Assembly: GCA_017893485.1 (NCBI GenBank)
Contig: CM030363.1
Coordinates: 114,428,004 to 114,492,003 of the forward strand
Direction of reading: 5' to 3'
Length of the DNA stretch: 64,000 bases
From: Hemerocallis citrina
Taxonomy: Eukaryota > Streptophyta > Magnoliopsida > Asparagales > Asphodelaceae
This document shows positions 10,545-22,612 of this stretch, piece by piece. Under the pieces are notes generated by a model, which worked only from the letters and a program-made list of their open reading frames with translations, made no database searches and had not been told where the DNA came from. Position numbers and translations under genes: made by a program. The first letter of the stretch is position 1. Each line of letters begins with the position of its first letter.

Positions 10545-10856
10545 GATCACCCTCGGACTATTCGGGGTTCAGGTTGTTAGAGCCGTGAGACCCCGGGTTG
10601 TTCGTTGGTGAGCGGTGGGCCGACCGATCGATTCGGGGGTTCGGAGAGAGCCGAAGCGTGATGGCTCTTCTGCCGTCCTCGAACAATTGGGGTTTTGGGC
10701 TCGTAAGAGCCGTAAACCCCGAGTTGTTCGAGGGCGAGAGAAGGGTCAGCTGAACAGCTCGAAGGCTCGGAGCGTTCGTTCCGGGACGGAGAAAGCAGAG
10801 GGTCGATGGTCCCCCTGCCATCCTTGAACAGTTCGGAGTTTAAGCTGGTAAAAGCC
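10545..10856. repeat. Large imperfect hairpins, series of three, in A
   Basis: About 50-nt inverted repeats with CGGGGTTT/AAACCCCG stems and AACAA/TTGTT bases. The clearest has arms 10680-10702 and 10707-10730 with a 4-nt loop. A third, starting near 10827, is cut by the element at 10857 and resumes at 14537-14562. Copies are at 57850-58176 in C and 43950-44129 in B. Confidence 0.75.
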
Positions 10857-13800
10857 TGTCACGCCCCGCTTCCCAAAAATATGGAATACGAGCATGTGAC
10901 GAAGCCTAGCAGATGATTTTAACATCATCCATAAGCTGTAGGATCGACTCAGCATCACAACAAGAATATAACAACATATATATACAACCAAGCATGCATG
11001 AATAATTTATTAAGCAACAGGAAACAATTTAAACATTAATAATATCCAAAATGTTTTCAATGTCTGGAACAAAAATAAACTCAGGAACGTAAGCCCGTTA
11101 CAAGTCTTATACTGCAGAAGAAATAAATACCTTAAGGAAAGCAATTATTTAAACAAGTCCTTACTCCAAGCAAAACCTGAAATGTCTGCTCGCCAGTTCC
11201 AGCAAGTAGCTCGTCTCCAAAGTCTGCTTAACAAATATAAAAGGAAAAACATAGGAAAAACAAGAGAAAATGCCCTTAGTGCAAGCTAGGGCCACAAATA
11301 GTAAAACGAGTACAAGTAATGGGGAATTGGAATCAAGAACGTAACAGGGATATAACAAGTAGTGGAGAGAACCAAGAACTAGCTAACAAGAAGGATAACT
11401 CAAGTAAACAGGCTGGATAACAAATATTAGTGGTAAAACAAGTGACAAGTGAACACATAGGGTATCTAACCTCAAGTGACACGCATCTAGTTCAAGTGTC
11501 AGGTATCAAGTCTTAAGTCTAGTGTCAAGTTCTCATGTCTCAAGTATCAAGTTGTCAAGTATCAAGTAACATGTATCCAGTTCAAGTTTCATGTATCGGG
11601 TTTTATGTGTCAAGTTCCAAGTATCAAGTAGTCAAGAATCGTGTAAACATGTTTCATGTTCAAGTCTTATAATTATTACTATCTAGGTAGCACTTCATGC
11701 ATCCATCTTTTTGCTACATGGTTGCTACAGTCAAAACAATTTCGTTTAGACCTAGTAATGGATTTTATAGGGCGGCGTACTCAGGTATCAAGTATCAAGC
11801 AAGTCATGGTTCATGAATCGGAAAATAATAACAAGTTCACGAAAGCAAATTCGCAAATCTACTAACAAGTTCAAGAACCGCACAATGAGTTCATGAATCA
11901 AACAAGTTCATAAGCCAAGTAACTGACTCCATGAATCAATCAAGATACAACAAGTTCATGAACCAAGTAATTGGGAAACACGAGCCCCCTTCCAAGTACA
12001 CTTACCTATATTGTCCACTCTATAGTCTTTTCCATAATCCCGGCTTGTTACTTTTATTAATTCTTATCAAGAAAGCATGCAAGTGTGCGAAACAAGGTAC
12101 GAGAAAGTGGTGGGAAACACGTGTTAAAACAGCGAATCACACAGCTAAAGTGTTCAGGCAGAATTTGTGTTTTTGAGTTTATACATGTAAAACAGTGTTG
12201 AAATAATGTTAATTAATTCTAAGAAAATTTGGGGATGTCCTATAGGATATCCAGCAACTACGTATGAAATTTCATGTCCAACGCTTGCTGTTTACATAGC
12301 TAAGTTAATTCGCAAAGTAAAGGTGTACATCAGTTTTTGCGAATCTGTGCCTACCGACACAGCTGCAATAAAACTGCTATAACTCCTAGACCGTAACTCT
12401 GAATTCGAATCTTTCGGAGGCTATCGACATTTAGACATTTAGGGCTACATCTTCTATTCAGGTCTCGGGTTCAGATTCTAATGTTAAATGGATCGAAACA
12501 GCAAAAGAAGATTCAGGACAGCAACATGTGGGAATAACATACTAATATAGATTTCATGGAAATTTGTTATTAGGCGTCTAAATTATTGTGTGATATAAAT
12601 ATATGATATTGGTGGTCCAAACAGCAAGTAATAATTATTTTCTAAGTCATATGGTTGTAAGTTCATCAAATGCACAATATACCATGTGTCTACAAATTTA
12701 GGGCTCCTTAATCTTATGTGTTTATGTGTTCAAGGGGTACAAGAGTCCAAGTAATTATAATTTAATACGATAAAATTTTTGTGACTCTTAGAATTATAAA
12801 ATTTTGGAGGATTGATATTGATCAACAACGATAGTCAATGAGGAGTCACAATTCTAACTATTTGTAGTATTTTTCAAGGAATGCTTGTACTAGAACAAAT
12901 AAAATTGTACAAGGGATACTTGCCTTAATTTTGACGACGATTAGATCCACTTGTTGAAGAAAGTTGGATCGAAAAATTCCCGGAAAGAGTCTCCTAAAAG
13001 CACGTGTGAAACTCCATTAGAAAAGCCAAAAATCTCCACACCAGATCGTCCAGAACAGCAAACAGCAAAGTGGGATTTGGCGCAGCAAAACACAGGACAA
13101 CAAACCCCACCAATCGGATTTATTCTGCACACCGGATCGGGGCCGAACAGGGAACAGCGAACGGGATCCGCTGCGGGTGAAGCACGGAACACAGATCGGA
13201 TCAGATCTGAGCGGCACGAATCTTGGCGCGATCCAATGGTCGAGATTCAAACTCGCCCAAACTGGCTGCTTCTTCTTCTTCGTTCTTTCTTCAAAACAGA
13301 GTGCGAGAGGGAGAAGGGGTGACGACGACGCTGGCGATGGCTTCGACGGCGAGGCGGCGTGACTGCGACACTGGCAACGGCGCGAATGTGACAGGAGGCG
13401 ACGTCGGTGGGTGCTCCTCCATTCGTGGGTTCGAGAGCAGGGGCGTGCAGAGGATGGTGGCGATGTTGGCGACGGAGTCGACTACCGGCGGGAAAGTGAC
13501 GACAGGGTGCGGGGCGAGGCTGAGCTGCGGTCGCTGGTGGGCATCGCTACTATGCTGGCTGCGACGCATTGTCGCCGCTACAGCATTGCAACCCAAGGAG
13601 GGCAAAGCGGTAGCCTAGACTGCGAGACTGCGGTGCGCTCAGAGGTCGAGCGGGAGAGGGCGACGCAGGACAAGAGGGGACATGCCGGAGGGGGGTTGGC
13701 GTCGCTGAAGGAGGAGGCAGGGTGCTGACGCGCTGGGCTGGTCGCGACTGTCGCGCGACCGGGGCAGAGATGCTGTGGAGGGAACAGCGGGGTACGGGCC

Positions 13801-14536
13801 AGCGCAAGGGCCACCGCAGTCGCTGCTGCCGTCTGTTGTGTGTCGACGGGGGGACACGGGGGATGGCCACGGCGAGGCGGTGTAGATGAGAGGCACGCCG
13901 ACTGGAGGAAGAGCGGAAGATGGAGGAAGGAGGAAGAAAGAGTGGTGGGTTTTGTTTTGTTTGTGCTTTCGAAACAGGGAGGAAGAAAGAATGAGATGGG
14001 AGAAGGGAATTTTTATAATATAATAAAATAAAGTAACGGGTGAGAAGAGAGTAGGAGGTAGTTACGAGGAGTGTGGGGAAAGTGCAAGCAAAGTGGGGAG
14101 GAAGTTAGAGTACGGGATTCAAGAGTGGGGAATACGGGAAGGAATTGTATAGGGATAGATGTAGGATTAATCTCTATAATTAAATTGGTTCTTGATTTGG
14201 GCTTGCTTCTTGGGCTCAAAATATTTAATTAAAACAATTAGGACATTGGGCTAAAATATTTTGGGCTCAAAATAAAATTAAACATGGATTTGGGCTTAGA
14301 ATAAATAATTGGGTTTCATATTAACCAATAATAAAATCAAAATACAACCTGGGCTCATATTAATTAAATAGTAAAATCAGAATACAATCTTGGCTTTTAA
14401 TAAATAGTCAAACTATTGGGTTCATAAAATAGTTGAAATAATAAAAATCAATTAAGGAAAAATAATCATAAGACACCAAGAATTTAGATACGGAAAAATA
14501 CTTTGAAAACACGTATAAATGAAAACAGGGGTTACA
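10857..14536 (-). mobile_element. Nested solo-LTR-like element, TGTCACGCCCC family
   Basis: It runs from TGTCACGCCCC to GGGGTTACA with a perfect 5-bp duplication AAGCC (10852-10856 and 14537-14541). It holds no retroelement coding sequence. On the minus strand a TATATTATAAAAA box lies near 14012-14030, followed by a GC-rich block (12950-13950) and then a GGCAAGTAT donor-like site near 12920. It is related to 1-1717. Best explanation: a solo LTR of a large-LTR Ty3/gypsy family, left by LTR-LTR recombination. The lineage is inferred from the termini only. Confidence 0.75.
12950..13950 (-). other. GC-rich block within the nested LTR
   Basis: A 1-kb CpG-rich stretch in an otherwise AT-rich element. 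Several frames are open on both strands, but none has a recognisable domain and their composition is simple (Arg, Ala, Gly, Pro, Ser). It lies just downstream of the TATA-like site, so a transcribed leader is more likely than a gene. Confidence 0.4.
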
Positions 14537-14654
14537 AAGCCATAAACCCCGAGTTGTTCGGGGGTGAGAGGGTGGTCAATAACTCAACTTGGGGCTCGGG
14601 GCATCTGCCGAATGCGAATGCTCTAAACCTTAATAAAATTTTGTCAACACGCGG

Positions 14655-16000
14655 TTGAGGCTCGTGACCGAGCGTGGTGGCCGAGCGGTTTTGAAGAAAG
14701 CCGCGACCTTGCTTCGGTTCGTTGAGTACTATGTTTGTGAGAGAACCAGTTGCAAGAGTGACGAGGTCGCCGCCGAGCGTCAAGACCGCGGTGCCTTGGA
14801 GAAGGCACCTGCCTTGCCTGGGGTCGAAGCCGAGCTCCTGCACATGTTCTCAGGGAGCGACGGTGCGGGCGTGGCTGGCGGATGTCGCCTCGTGCATAGG
14901 TTGATGAGCTTCAAGAAGCCCAAACCGAGCGAGGGAACGGATGCCAAGCCCCCATATCGGTGAGAAAGACAACTGCGGGCGTAGTAGAGGGTCTCCGCCG
15001 GGCGTCAAGGTCGCAGTGCCTTGGAGAAGGCACTCGCCTTGCTCGGGGTCGACGCCGAGCTCCTGCACATGTTCTCAGGGAGAGACGGTGCGGGCGTGGC
15101 TGGAGGATGTCGCCTCGTACATAGGTTGATAGACTTCAAGAAGCCCAAACCGAGCGAGGGACGGATGCCGAGCCCCCATACCGGTGAGAAAGACAACTGC
15201 GGGCGTAGCAGAGGGTCGCCGTCGAGCGTCAAGGTCGCAGTGCCTTGGAGAAGCACCCGCCTTGCTCGGGGCCGACGCCGAGCTCCTGCACATGTTCTTA
15301 GGGAGAGACGGTGCAGGCGTGGCTAACGGATGTCGCCTCGTGCATAGGTTGATGAGCTTCAAGAAGCCCAAACCGAGCGAGGGACGGGTGCCGAGCCCCA
15401 TACCGGTGAGAAAGACAACTGCGGGCGTAGCAGAGGGTCGCCGCCGAGCGTCAAGGTCGCAATGCCTCGGAGAAGGCACTCGCCTTGCTCGGGGTCGACG
15501 CCGAGCTCGTACACATGTTCTCAGGGAGAGACGGTGCGGGCGTGGCTGGCGGATGTCGCCTCGTGCATAGGTTGATGAGCTTCAAGAAGCCCAAACCGAG
15601 CGAGGGACGGGTGCCGAGCCCCCATACCGGTGAGAAAGACAACTACGGGCATAGCAGAGGGTCGCCGTCGAACGTCAAGGTCGCAGTGCCTCGGAGAAGG
15701 CACTCGCCTTGCTCAGGGTCAACGCCGAGCTCCTGCACATGTTCTCAGGGAGAGACGGTGCGGGCGTGGCTGGCGGATGTCGCCTCGTACATAGGTTATG
15801 AGCTTCAAAAAGTCCAAACCGAGCGAGGGACGGATGCTGAGCCCCCAAACTGGTGAGAAAGACAACTGTGGGCGAAGCAGAGGGTCGTCGCCGAGCGTCA
15901 AGGCCGCGGTGCCTTGGAGAAGGCACCCGCCTTGTTCGAGGTCAACGCCGAGCTCCAGCAGCTGTTCTCAGGGAGAGACGGTGCAGGCATGGAGGAAGCA
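14655..16000. repeat. ~224-bp tandem array in A
   Basis: Six anchor copies of CTCCTGCACATGTTCTCAGG or a variant at 14835, 15060, 15283, 15506, 15730 and 15953, so the period is 223-225 bp. Each unit also has GAGCCCCCATACCGGTGAG. The homologous array in C is at 58320-62220 and in B, reversed, at 42350-43870. Long open frames here follow the repeat and are not genes. Confidence 0.93.
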
Positions 16001-16039
16001 TAGTTGTTTGATTGGATGCACGTTACCAAAAAGCCAACC

Positions 16040-16290
16040 AGGCCGAGCCGCCCGAGCATCGAGCCCCAAGCTTGTACGAGAAGCTTTTTGGGCCCACGAT
16101 GTTATCCGAGCGCCGAGCCCCAAGCTTGTAAGAGAAGCTTTTTGGGCTCGCGCTGCTATCCGAGCACCGAACCCGAATCTTGTAAAAGAAGCTTTTTAGG
16201 CTCGCGCTGTTATCCGAGCGTCGAACCCGAAGCTTGTAAGAGAAGCTTTTTGGGCTCGCACTGTTATCCGAACGCTGAGCTCGAGATATG
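16040..16290. repeat. ~58-bp array with AAGCTTGTAAGAGAAGCTT units
   Basis: Four to five units combine an AAGCTTGTAAGAGAAGCTT inverted repeat with GGGCTCGCGCTGTTATCCGAGCG. The second motif is the same core as in the arrays at 5420-6745 on the other side of the antisense gene. Confidence 0.85.
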
Positions 16291-16420
16291 TTCTTTATTT
16301 GTTACAAAATATGAAGCCGTGGGCTTGTTTTAAGAAAGCTGGCATATTTACAATATATTTGAACCTTACAAAAGACTAGGCACGACGTGCCGATTACAAT
16401 CATGATAATTTACATGGAGG

Positions 16421-17899
16421 CTACTCTCCTCCTAAGAACTTGATTAAGTGTTCTGTGTTCCAGGGCCTCTTGATGGGCTTGGCTTCGGCACTGGTCAGGC
16501 GGTACGTGCCTGGGCGCACGACTTCAGATACTTTTTACGGGCCCTCCCAATTTGGTGCCAACTTTCTCTTCTGGCCGGGATTGGATACCGCCAGCTTTCG
16601 AAGGACAAGATCACCGAGTTTGATGTCAGTTGGGCGCACCTTCTTGTTGTAGATCTTCTCAATTCTTTGCTGGTAGATGCTTCTTCTAAGGGCGGACTTT
16701 TCCCTGACCTCTTTTATGAGGTCCAGGTCGGCCCGCAGCTGTTGGGAGTTGGCAGCTTTGTCGAAAGCCATGATTCGGGGTGAAGGGATCCCGATCTCCA
16801 AGGGAATGATGGCCTCAGCACCGTATGTTAAATTGAAAGGGGATTCTCCCGTGGGGATTCTCTTTGTCATTCGGTGGGCCCAGAGAACGCTCGGTAATTC
16901 GTCGACCCATAACCCCTTGGAAGAGTCATCGAGTCGTTTCTTGAGGCCGTCAAGGATTTGGCGGTTCGCATTCTCGGCCTGGTCGTTAGACTGGGGATGG
17001 CATACTGAACAGAAGCGCTGCTGGATCCCGAGATCTTCACAGAACTTGCAGAAATTCTTACCCGCGAATTGAGTCCCATTATCCGTGATGAGCACCTGCG
17101 GAATTCCGAACCGACAGACGATGAGTTTCCAGAAGAACTGCTGAGTCTGTCGTTCGGTGATCGTTGCTAATGGCTCAGCCTCGATCCACTTGGTGAAATA
17201 GTCGATCGCCACAATGAGAAACTTTCGCTGGCCCGTTGCTTTCGAAAATGGGCCTACCAAATCCATCCCCCACATTGCAAAGGGGGTCGGACTGGTCATG
17301 GACCGGAGGTTCGCCTGAGGAGCCCTCTTTACTGGGGAGAACCGTTGGCAGGGGCCACACTTCTTCACTAGGGCGAGGGTGTCTTGCAGCATAGTGGGCC
17401 AGTAGTACCCGTGATTTAGCGCCTTCCGTGCTAGTGAACGGCTTCCCATGTGACATCCGCCGATCCCCTCGTGCAGATCCTTGAGGGCGTACTTGGCTTC
17501 ATCTGGGCTTAGGCAGCGGAGGTAGGGTCTGCCATCTGTTGTTGTATAGGATCTTTTGAAGAGGGTGGCATTGATGACCGCGAACCTTTCAGATCGAATC
17601 CTGATCCGCCTTGCTTCAGCTCGGTCTTCGGGGAGCTCTCCCTCGACTAGAAATTTTTTGATAAGAGTGGTCCAGTCGTCTGGAGGAGCTCCGTTTTCGA
17701 CGCACAGAACCTCCAGGGTGTCTGTACTTGGCTTCAACAGGACTTCAATCAGGACCGTGCGGTCGAGGCCTTCAAAGGATGATGAAGCCAATTTCGACAG
17801 GGCGTCGGCCTGGGCGTTCAGCTCCCGGGGGATTCTTATGACAGCCGATTTGTCGAAGGACGATAATAGGCGTTGGACGATGGCCCGGTACCTGATCAT
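16421..17899 (-). pseudogene. Integrase of retroelement A, almost intact
   Basis: The frame opens in the end of RNase H (NAQADALSKLAS) and then encodes integrase. The HHCC zinc domain is complete (HEGIGGCH ... KKCGPCQRF). The catalytic D,D,E residues are visible in MWGMDLVGPF, LITDNGTQF and QAENANR. The C-terminal GPY-like part reads KLAPNWEGP. The frame breaks at 16535 where a Tyr codon has become TAA; the last ~35 residues continue to a TAG at 16421. No chromodomain follows, as expected for Tat elements. In life it would insert the cDNA into chromatin. Confidence 0.9.
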
Positions 17900-19510
17900 C
17901 GATCGTCATGGGCCTCGTAGTCCCCGGTGATCTGGCTGACCACCAGCTGAGAGTCGCTAAAGACCTGGATCTGTTTGGCACCGGCTTGATGAGCCAGGTT
18001 AAGCCCGGCGATCATCGCCTCGTATTCAGCCTCATTGTTAGAGGCCGGGAAGTTGAGGCGGAGACAATACTGGAGGAGGAAACCATCCGGACCTCGAAGA
18101 ATGATGCCCGCACCACTTCCCCGTTTCGCAAGAGGAGCCGTCAACATACACTTCCCACGTCTTGTCGGCTTCTTTTTTCGCGGGTTGCTCGGAGATGGTG
18201 CATTCTATAATGAATTCGGCGAGGGCCTGCCCTTTGATGGATGTTCTTGGATGATAGCCGATGTCGTATTGGCTGAGTTCGATCAACCATTTCACTAGTC
18301 GACCGGAGCTCTCGGGTTTGTAGAGCACGACCTTCAAGGGTTGATCCGTGAGTACCTGGATCGAATGCACCTGGAAGTAAGGACGAAGCTTCCGCGTGGC
18401 TATGATCAAGACGTACGCCACTTTCTCCATTCTGGAATACTTGGTCTCGGCGTCAAGCAGGACCTTGCTTACATAGTAGAGGGGCTTTTGAACCCCTTCC
18501 TCTTCTCAGACGAGGACGGCACTGAGCATGTTCTCCGAAGCGGATAGGTAAAGCCAGAGTGGCTCCCCTGGTTCGGTCTTGCTGAGGAGAGGAGGGTTGG
18601 CGAGGTACTCCTTCAACTGTGTGAAGGCCTCTTGCTGTTGAGTACCCCACTCGAACCTTCCAGTGCCGCACAGTGCTTTGAAGAACGGGAGTGACTTCTC
18701 TCCGGATTTGGAGAGGAAACGGCCGATGGCCGCCAGTCGCCCCGTTAGCCTCTGGACTTCTTTGACATTCCTGGGAGGGGCCATGTCTATTATGGCCTGA
18801 ATTTTTTCGGGATTTGCCTCGATGCCGCGCTGGCTGACGATGAACCCTAAGAATTTCCCTGAGGAGATGCCGAAGGCGCACTTCGCCGGATTGAGCCTCA
18901 TGTTCTGGGTTCGAAGGACCCCAAAGGCTTCTTCCAGGTCGGCAACGTGGTGCTGTCCTTGTTGACTTTTGACGAGCATGTCGTCGACGTATACCTCCAT
19001 GTTACGTCCGATTTGATCTTTAAAGACTCGGTTGACGAGCCTTTGGTAGGTGGCACCGGCATTCTTCAGCCCGAAGGGCATGACCCGGTAGCAATACAGT
19101 CCCTGGTCTGTGACGAAGGACGTCTTGGCGATGTCCGGAGGAAACATCCGGATTTGGTTATATCCTGAGAAGGCATCCATGAAGGAGAGAAGCTCGTGAC
19201 CCGAGGTAGCATCGATCAGGGCATCAATGCTGGGGGGAGGGAACGGATTCTTGGGGCATGCTTTGTTGAGGTCGTTAAAATCTATGCAGATCCTCCAACT
19301 CCCGCTCGCCTTCTTCACCATGACGATGTTCGCCAGCCATTCCGGGTAGCTGACCTCTTGTACAAAATGCACAGACAAGAGCTTGTCCACCTCTGCGTTT
19401 ATTGCCTGTTGTCGCTCAGGAGCGAACTTGCGCCGCTTTTGGACGACTGGCTTCGACCCGGGAATCACGCTGAGTTTGTGCATGATGAGATCTTCGGAGA
19501 TACCGAGCAT
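17896..19510 (-). pseudogene. Reverse transcriptase and RNase H of retroelement A
   Basis: The RT domain includes WRICIDFNDLNKACPK, the FSGYNQI motif, VMPFGLKNAGATYQRL and the catalytic EVYVDDMLV (Y-V-D-D intact), followed by the thumb and connection. A CGA-to-TGA type stop lies at 18506. RNase H follows with WEVYVDGSS, NEAEYEAM and FSDSQLVV. A frameshift within the GSSC region (about 18110-18147) and another near 17898 break it. The neighbouring protease lies upstream in a different frame because of a further shift near 19512. Inactive as it stands. Confidence 0.9.
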
Positions 19511-19511
19511 G

Positions 19512-20477
19512 TCAGAGGGCTTCCAGGCAAAAGAGGTCGACGTTGCACCGAATGCAGGCGATTAAGGCAGACTTGAGATCGGGGGCGAGGGAGCAGCTTA
19601 CACGAAAGTGCTTCGATGCATCCCCTGTCTCGAACGAGACATCTTGTAGCTCGTCCACCGGCTCTGGCTCTGGCTGGATCCTTTCGGGCTCCAGCTCGAC
19701 GGCATCAAGGGGAAACACACCGCTTCCGATCGCCGTCATGTAGCACGAACGTGCTGCTTCCTGATTCCCGCGGACAACTCCGACGCCAGTATTGGTAGGG
19801 AATTTCATCTTCTGGTGGTAGGCCGAGGGAACCGCCTGGAGGGAGCAGAGCCCCGGGCGGCCGAGGATGGCGTTGTAAGCTGCCTTTACATTCACAACCA
19901 TGAAGTCCATGGACTCGGTCCTTCTGTTGGGCTTTGTGCCCGCCGTGACGTCCAGGGTGACGATCCCTTCTATAGTCATGGGGACGCCGGAGAATCCGTG
20001 CATGGTATACCCGGCTGGCTTTAGATTCTCACGGGAGAGCTTTAGGTTCTCGAATGCTTCGAGGAACAGAATGTTGACCGAGCTCCCGTTGTCTACGAGG
20101 ATTCTCCAGGCATCGAAGTTCGCCATGCTGAGATTGATGACGAGGGCATCACAGTGAGGGAGCCGGACCCCCTCCAGATCCTCTCCTGAGAAGGAGACAG
20201 GGAGTTGCTGGACCGGGGGGGAGAGAGGGCCCTGGAAGGTATTGATATCCCGGATGAAGGCCTTTGCGGGAAGTGTTGGATTCGCCTCCCATAGGCCCTC
20301 CGTGTACACAATGCAGGATCGCTTGACCCTCTGGCTCCTCGGGATCCGGATCCCGCTCAGGATGCTATCGGTGCCCTCGAGGAGGAGGGGAATCCCTCCT
20401 GTTTCTGTTGTCCCTCGGTTCCCGGGTGCCTTCTCGTCTGAACTCTCGGAGGTACCCTCGTTGGATGAGGGCCTCAA
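19512..20477 (-). pseudogene. Protease region of retroelement A
   Basis: It encodes a retropepsin-like domain with active-site region RILVDNGSSVNIL, that is D-N-G-S rather than the usual D-S/T-G, and the later AILGRPG motif matching the conserved ILGR of retropepsins. The frame overlaps gag by 113 bp here, but in element B the two lie in one frame, so the overlap comes from an indel, not programmed frameshifting. It ends prematurely near 19512, just before RT. Confidence 0.85.
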
Positions 20478-21909
20478 TTTCGTCCTTCAGGGCGCGGCAG
20501 TGATCCGTGTCGTGCCCGTTGTCCCGGTGAAAACGGCAATAGAACCGCTGATCCCTCTTCTTGCTGGTGTTGTTGGACGGTCGAGGGGGGAACTGGATGA
20601 GGTTGCTGCCTTCAATCTCTAAGAGGATTGTCGACACGTTTTGCGTCAGTGGGGTGTACCTCTCGAAGCGGGGGATCGGCGGAACCTTCTTTGCGGAGCC
20701 CCCGTCTCTTGGAGCTTTTTTCGCCGGCTCAATCTCGTCGGCCTTGCGCTTCCCCTTCCCGGGAGCTTCCTTCTGGTCCTCGGGATTGAGGGCCTCCTCG
20801 GCTCGGATATATTTTTCGACCCGGTTGAGGAGGTCGGGGAAGTCTATCGGCGGTTTCTTTGCCAGGGAGGCCTTCAGCTGTCCATGCCGGACGTTGTGGT
20901 GGAAGGCTGCCGAGGCAACGCCGGGGTCGAGGGATGAGACTGACCTCGCCTCGGTGGTGAACCTTCAGACAAACACCCGGAGGGGCTCCCCCTCCTTTTG
21001 CCGGAGTCCGAGCAGGGACGCACTCGTTATTTCGGCCTTTCGGCTGGTTACGAAGTGGGCGAGAAAGCTGCCCTCTGGCTGGTCGAAAGAATAGATGGAG
21101 CCAGGGGCGAGCTTGGTGAACCATTCCCGAGCCGGACCCCGGAGTGTTGCAGGGAAGGCTCGGCACAGGAGGGGATCCGATGCGCTGTGAATTATCATGA
21201 GGGTTTTGAAGCACTCCATGTGATCAACAGGATCGCCCTCGCCGTCGTATGTCTCGAACTGAGGCGAACGGAAATTGTGGGGTATCTCCGCCTGCAGGAT
21301 GAGGGCGGAGAAAGGAGGACGAACAGGCCGGTACTCCTGAGTTTCTTTTGGGTCACCGTTACCAACGTGGTCGAGGCGCTCCTCCATTTCTTGGAGGCGC
21401 TTCAAAATGTCACCATCATACTCTGGAGGGATTGTCGAGTGGCGAGACACAGTAGCCTCGGCCTGTGACCGTGTGTGGGAATGGCAGGCGTTCTCGTTGA
21501 CGGGGACTCCTCGGAGGGCACCCAAGATTTCCCTTCGGAAGTCCTGGAATTCCTGGTGGGTAATAGGGGCCCCTTCGGCCTGGTTCAGTTGGGCAGATTG
21601 TTGCCGACCAACTCGGCTGAGCGCAGGCTCCCGCCCTTGGGACGGGGGTCTGGGATGGTTCAGAGCCCCATGAGATGGGGGTCTGGGATGGTTCGGAGCC
21701 GAGTTGGAAGCGGATCCTCCCCTGCCACGGCTGGCCTGGCGGTTCGAGATTACCCCCCGTAGGTCGCTCTGGACCGGGCGGGAGGCATTCGGCTGGAGCC
21801 CGTGGCTGACCCTTTTGTTGTTTGGTCCCTGAGCATTGGCATCGATGCCTTGCAGAGGCACATCGTGTCGGTGTGCGGAGGTAACAGCTTTTGCGGCTTT
21901 GGGCGCCAT
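20365..21909 (-). pseudogene. Gag of retroelement A, one internal stop
   Basis: Start MAPKAAKAVTSAHRHD at 21909, about 100 bp after the PBS. A Gln/Pro-rich N-terminal part is followed by a Retrotrans_gag domain (FETYDGEGDP ... REWFTKLAPGSI) at about residues 205-310. An in-frame TGA (from CGA by comparison with B) at 20965-20967 interrupts it. Beyond it lie a Lys/Glu linker and CRFHRDNGHDTDHC, a C-X2-H-X4-H-X4-C zinc knuckle typical of Tat gag. The frame is lost at 20365, entering protease. Gag forms the virus-like particle and binds the RNA. Confidence 0.9.
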
Positions 21910-22009
21910 GTGAGCTCGGGTTGACGGGAATGCCGACAGGGGCGGAGCTCGGGTCGGCGTCTACTAGGGTTGGAAGCGAGGCTCGGATTGGCGTCTACGA
22001 TAGGCAGCT

Positions 22010-22026
22010 TTCCACAGACGGCGCCA
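22010..22026 (-). other. Primer binding site of retroelement A
   Basis: Three bases after the 5' LTR, the minus strand reads TGGCGCCGTCTGTGGAA, starting with the TGG that pairs with a tRNA CCA end. Element B has TGGTGCCGTCTGTGGGA at the same offset. The tRNA isoacceptor is not assigned. Confidence 0.75.
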
Positions 22027-22029
22027 TCC

Positions 22030-22612
22030 TGATGCGATTTGTTTTTGGGGAACGTGTGGATGCACCAGGCATGAGTTCTTACTCAATTTGTATTGGAGGA
22101 GACACCTATGCAGACGACTCTTAGCTGGACGAACGGTACTAAGGTAGGCAGTATTGAGGCAGAGGCTGATGCTCGGCTCGGATCTTTGAGGCTCGGATCC
22201 GAGGGTCTCGTGTACCTGCAGACGGTCTCGGAACACCGGGGTTGGTCCCGGTGGCAGACCCTCCGACGATCTAGTCAGTCACTAAGAGAGAGTAACAGTA
22301 ACTAGGGTTTGAGTGGGGGAAAGTTGATTACCTGGAGAAGGAGTAGGGGTCTGGTATTTATAGAAGATGCCAACCGGGTCTGGACTCGTTTGAGCCGGGT
22401 ATGGACCCGGTTGCCCGTGTGGCTGAAGCGGTGGAAACCCGGGCGGTTTTAGGGCTGACGTGGCAGATGCCCGGGCGGTTCCCGGGCAGACGTGGCAGCG
22501 GTCCGGGCGGTTTTCCAACGCTAACGTGGCTGATCTGGAGGATCAGGTGGTGCGCGCATCCTGAGGGGATCCTGTGGCCCAGAATGGGCCACGTCGTTCC
22601 TAACCCATATCA
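22030..22612 (-). repeat. 5' LTR of retroelement A
   Basis: 583 bp, TGATATGGG to GCATCA on the minus strand. The TATAAATA box is at 22355-22362 and a TGACGTGG site at 22456-22463. Two further sites intact in the 3' LTR are altered here. It would drive the genomic RNA. Confidence 0.93.

Larger units (their letters stand above)
4080..22612 (-). mobile_element. Retroelement A, Tat/Retand-type Ty3/gypsy, nearly complete
   Basis: The element is bounded by two LTRs (4080-4663 and 22030-22612), each reading TGATATGGG...GCATCA on the minus strand, and by a perfect 5-bp target duplication GGGCT (4075-4079 and 22613-22617). In element order it holds PBS, gag, protease, RT-RNase H and integrase, then tandem arrays, hairpins, an antisense gene, further arrays, PPT and 3' LTR. 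Gag, the DNGS protease and the absence of a chromodomain fit the Tat clade, where extra antisense ORFs have been reported. Without the nested insertion at 10857-14536 it is about 14.85 kb. All reading frames carry stops or shifts, so it is not autonomous now. Confidence 0.93.

Noticed and set aside
20365..20477. Programmed gag-pro frameshift in A
   Set aside because: In B gag and protease lie in the same frame, so the overlap in A comes from an indel.
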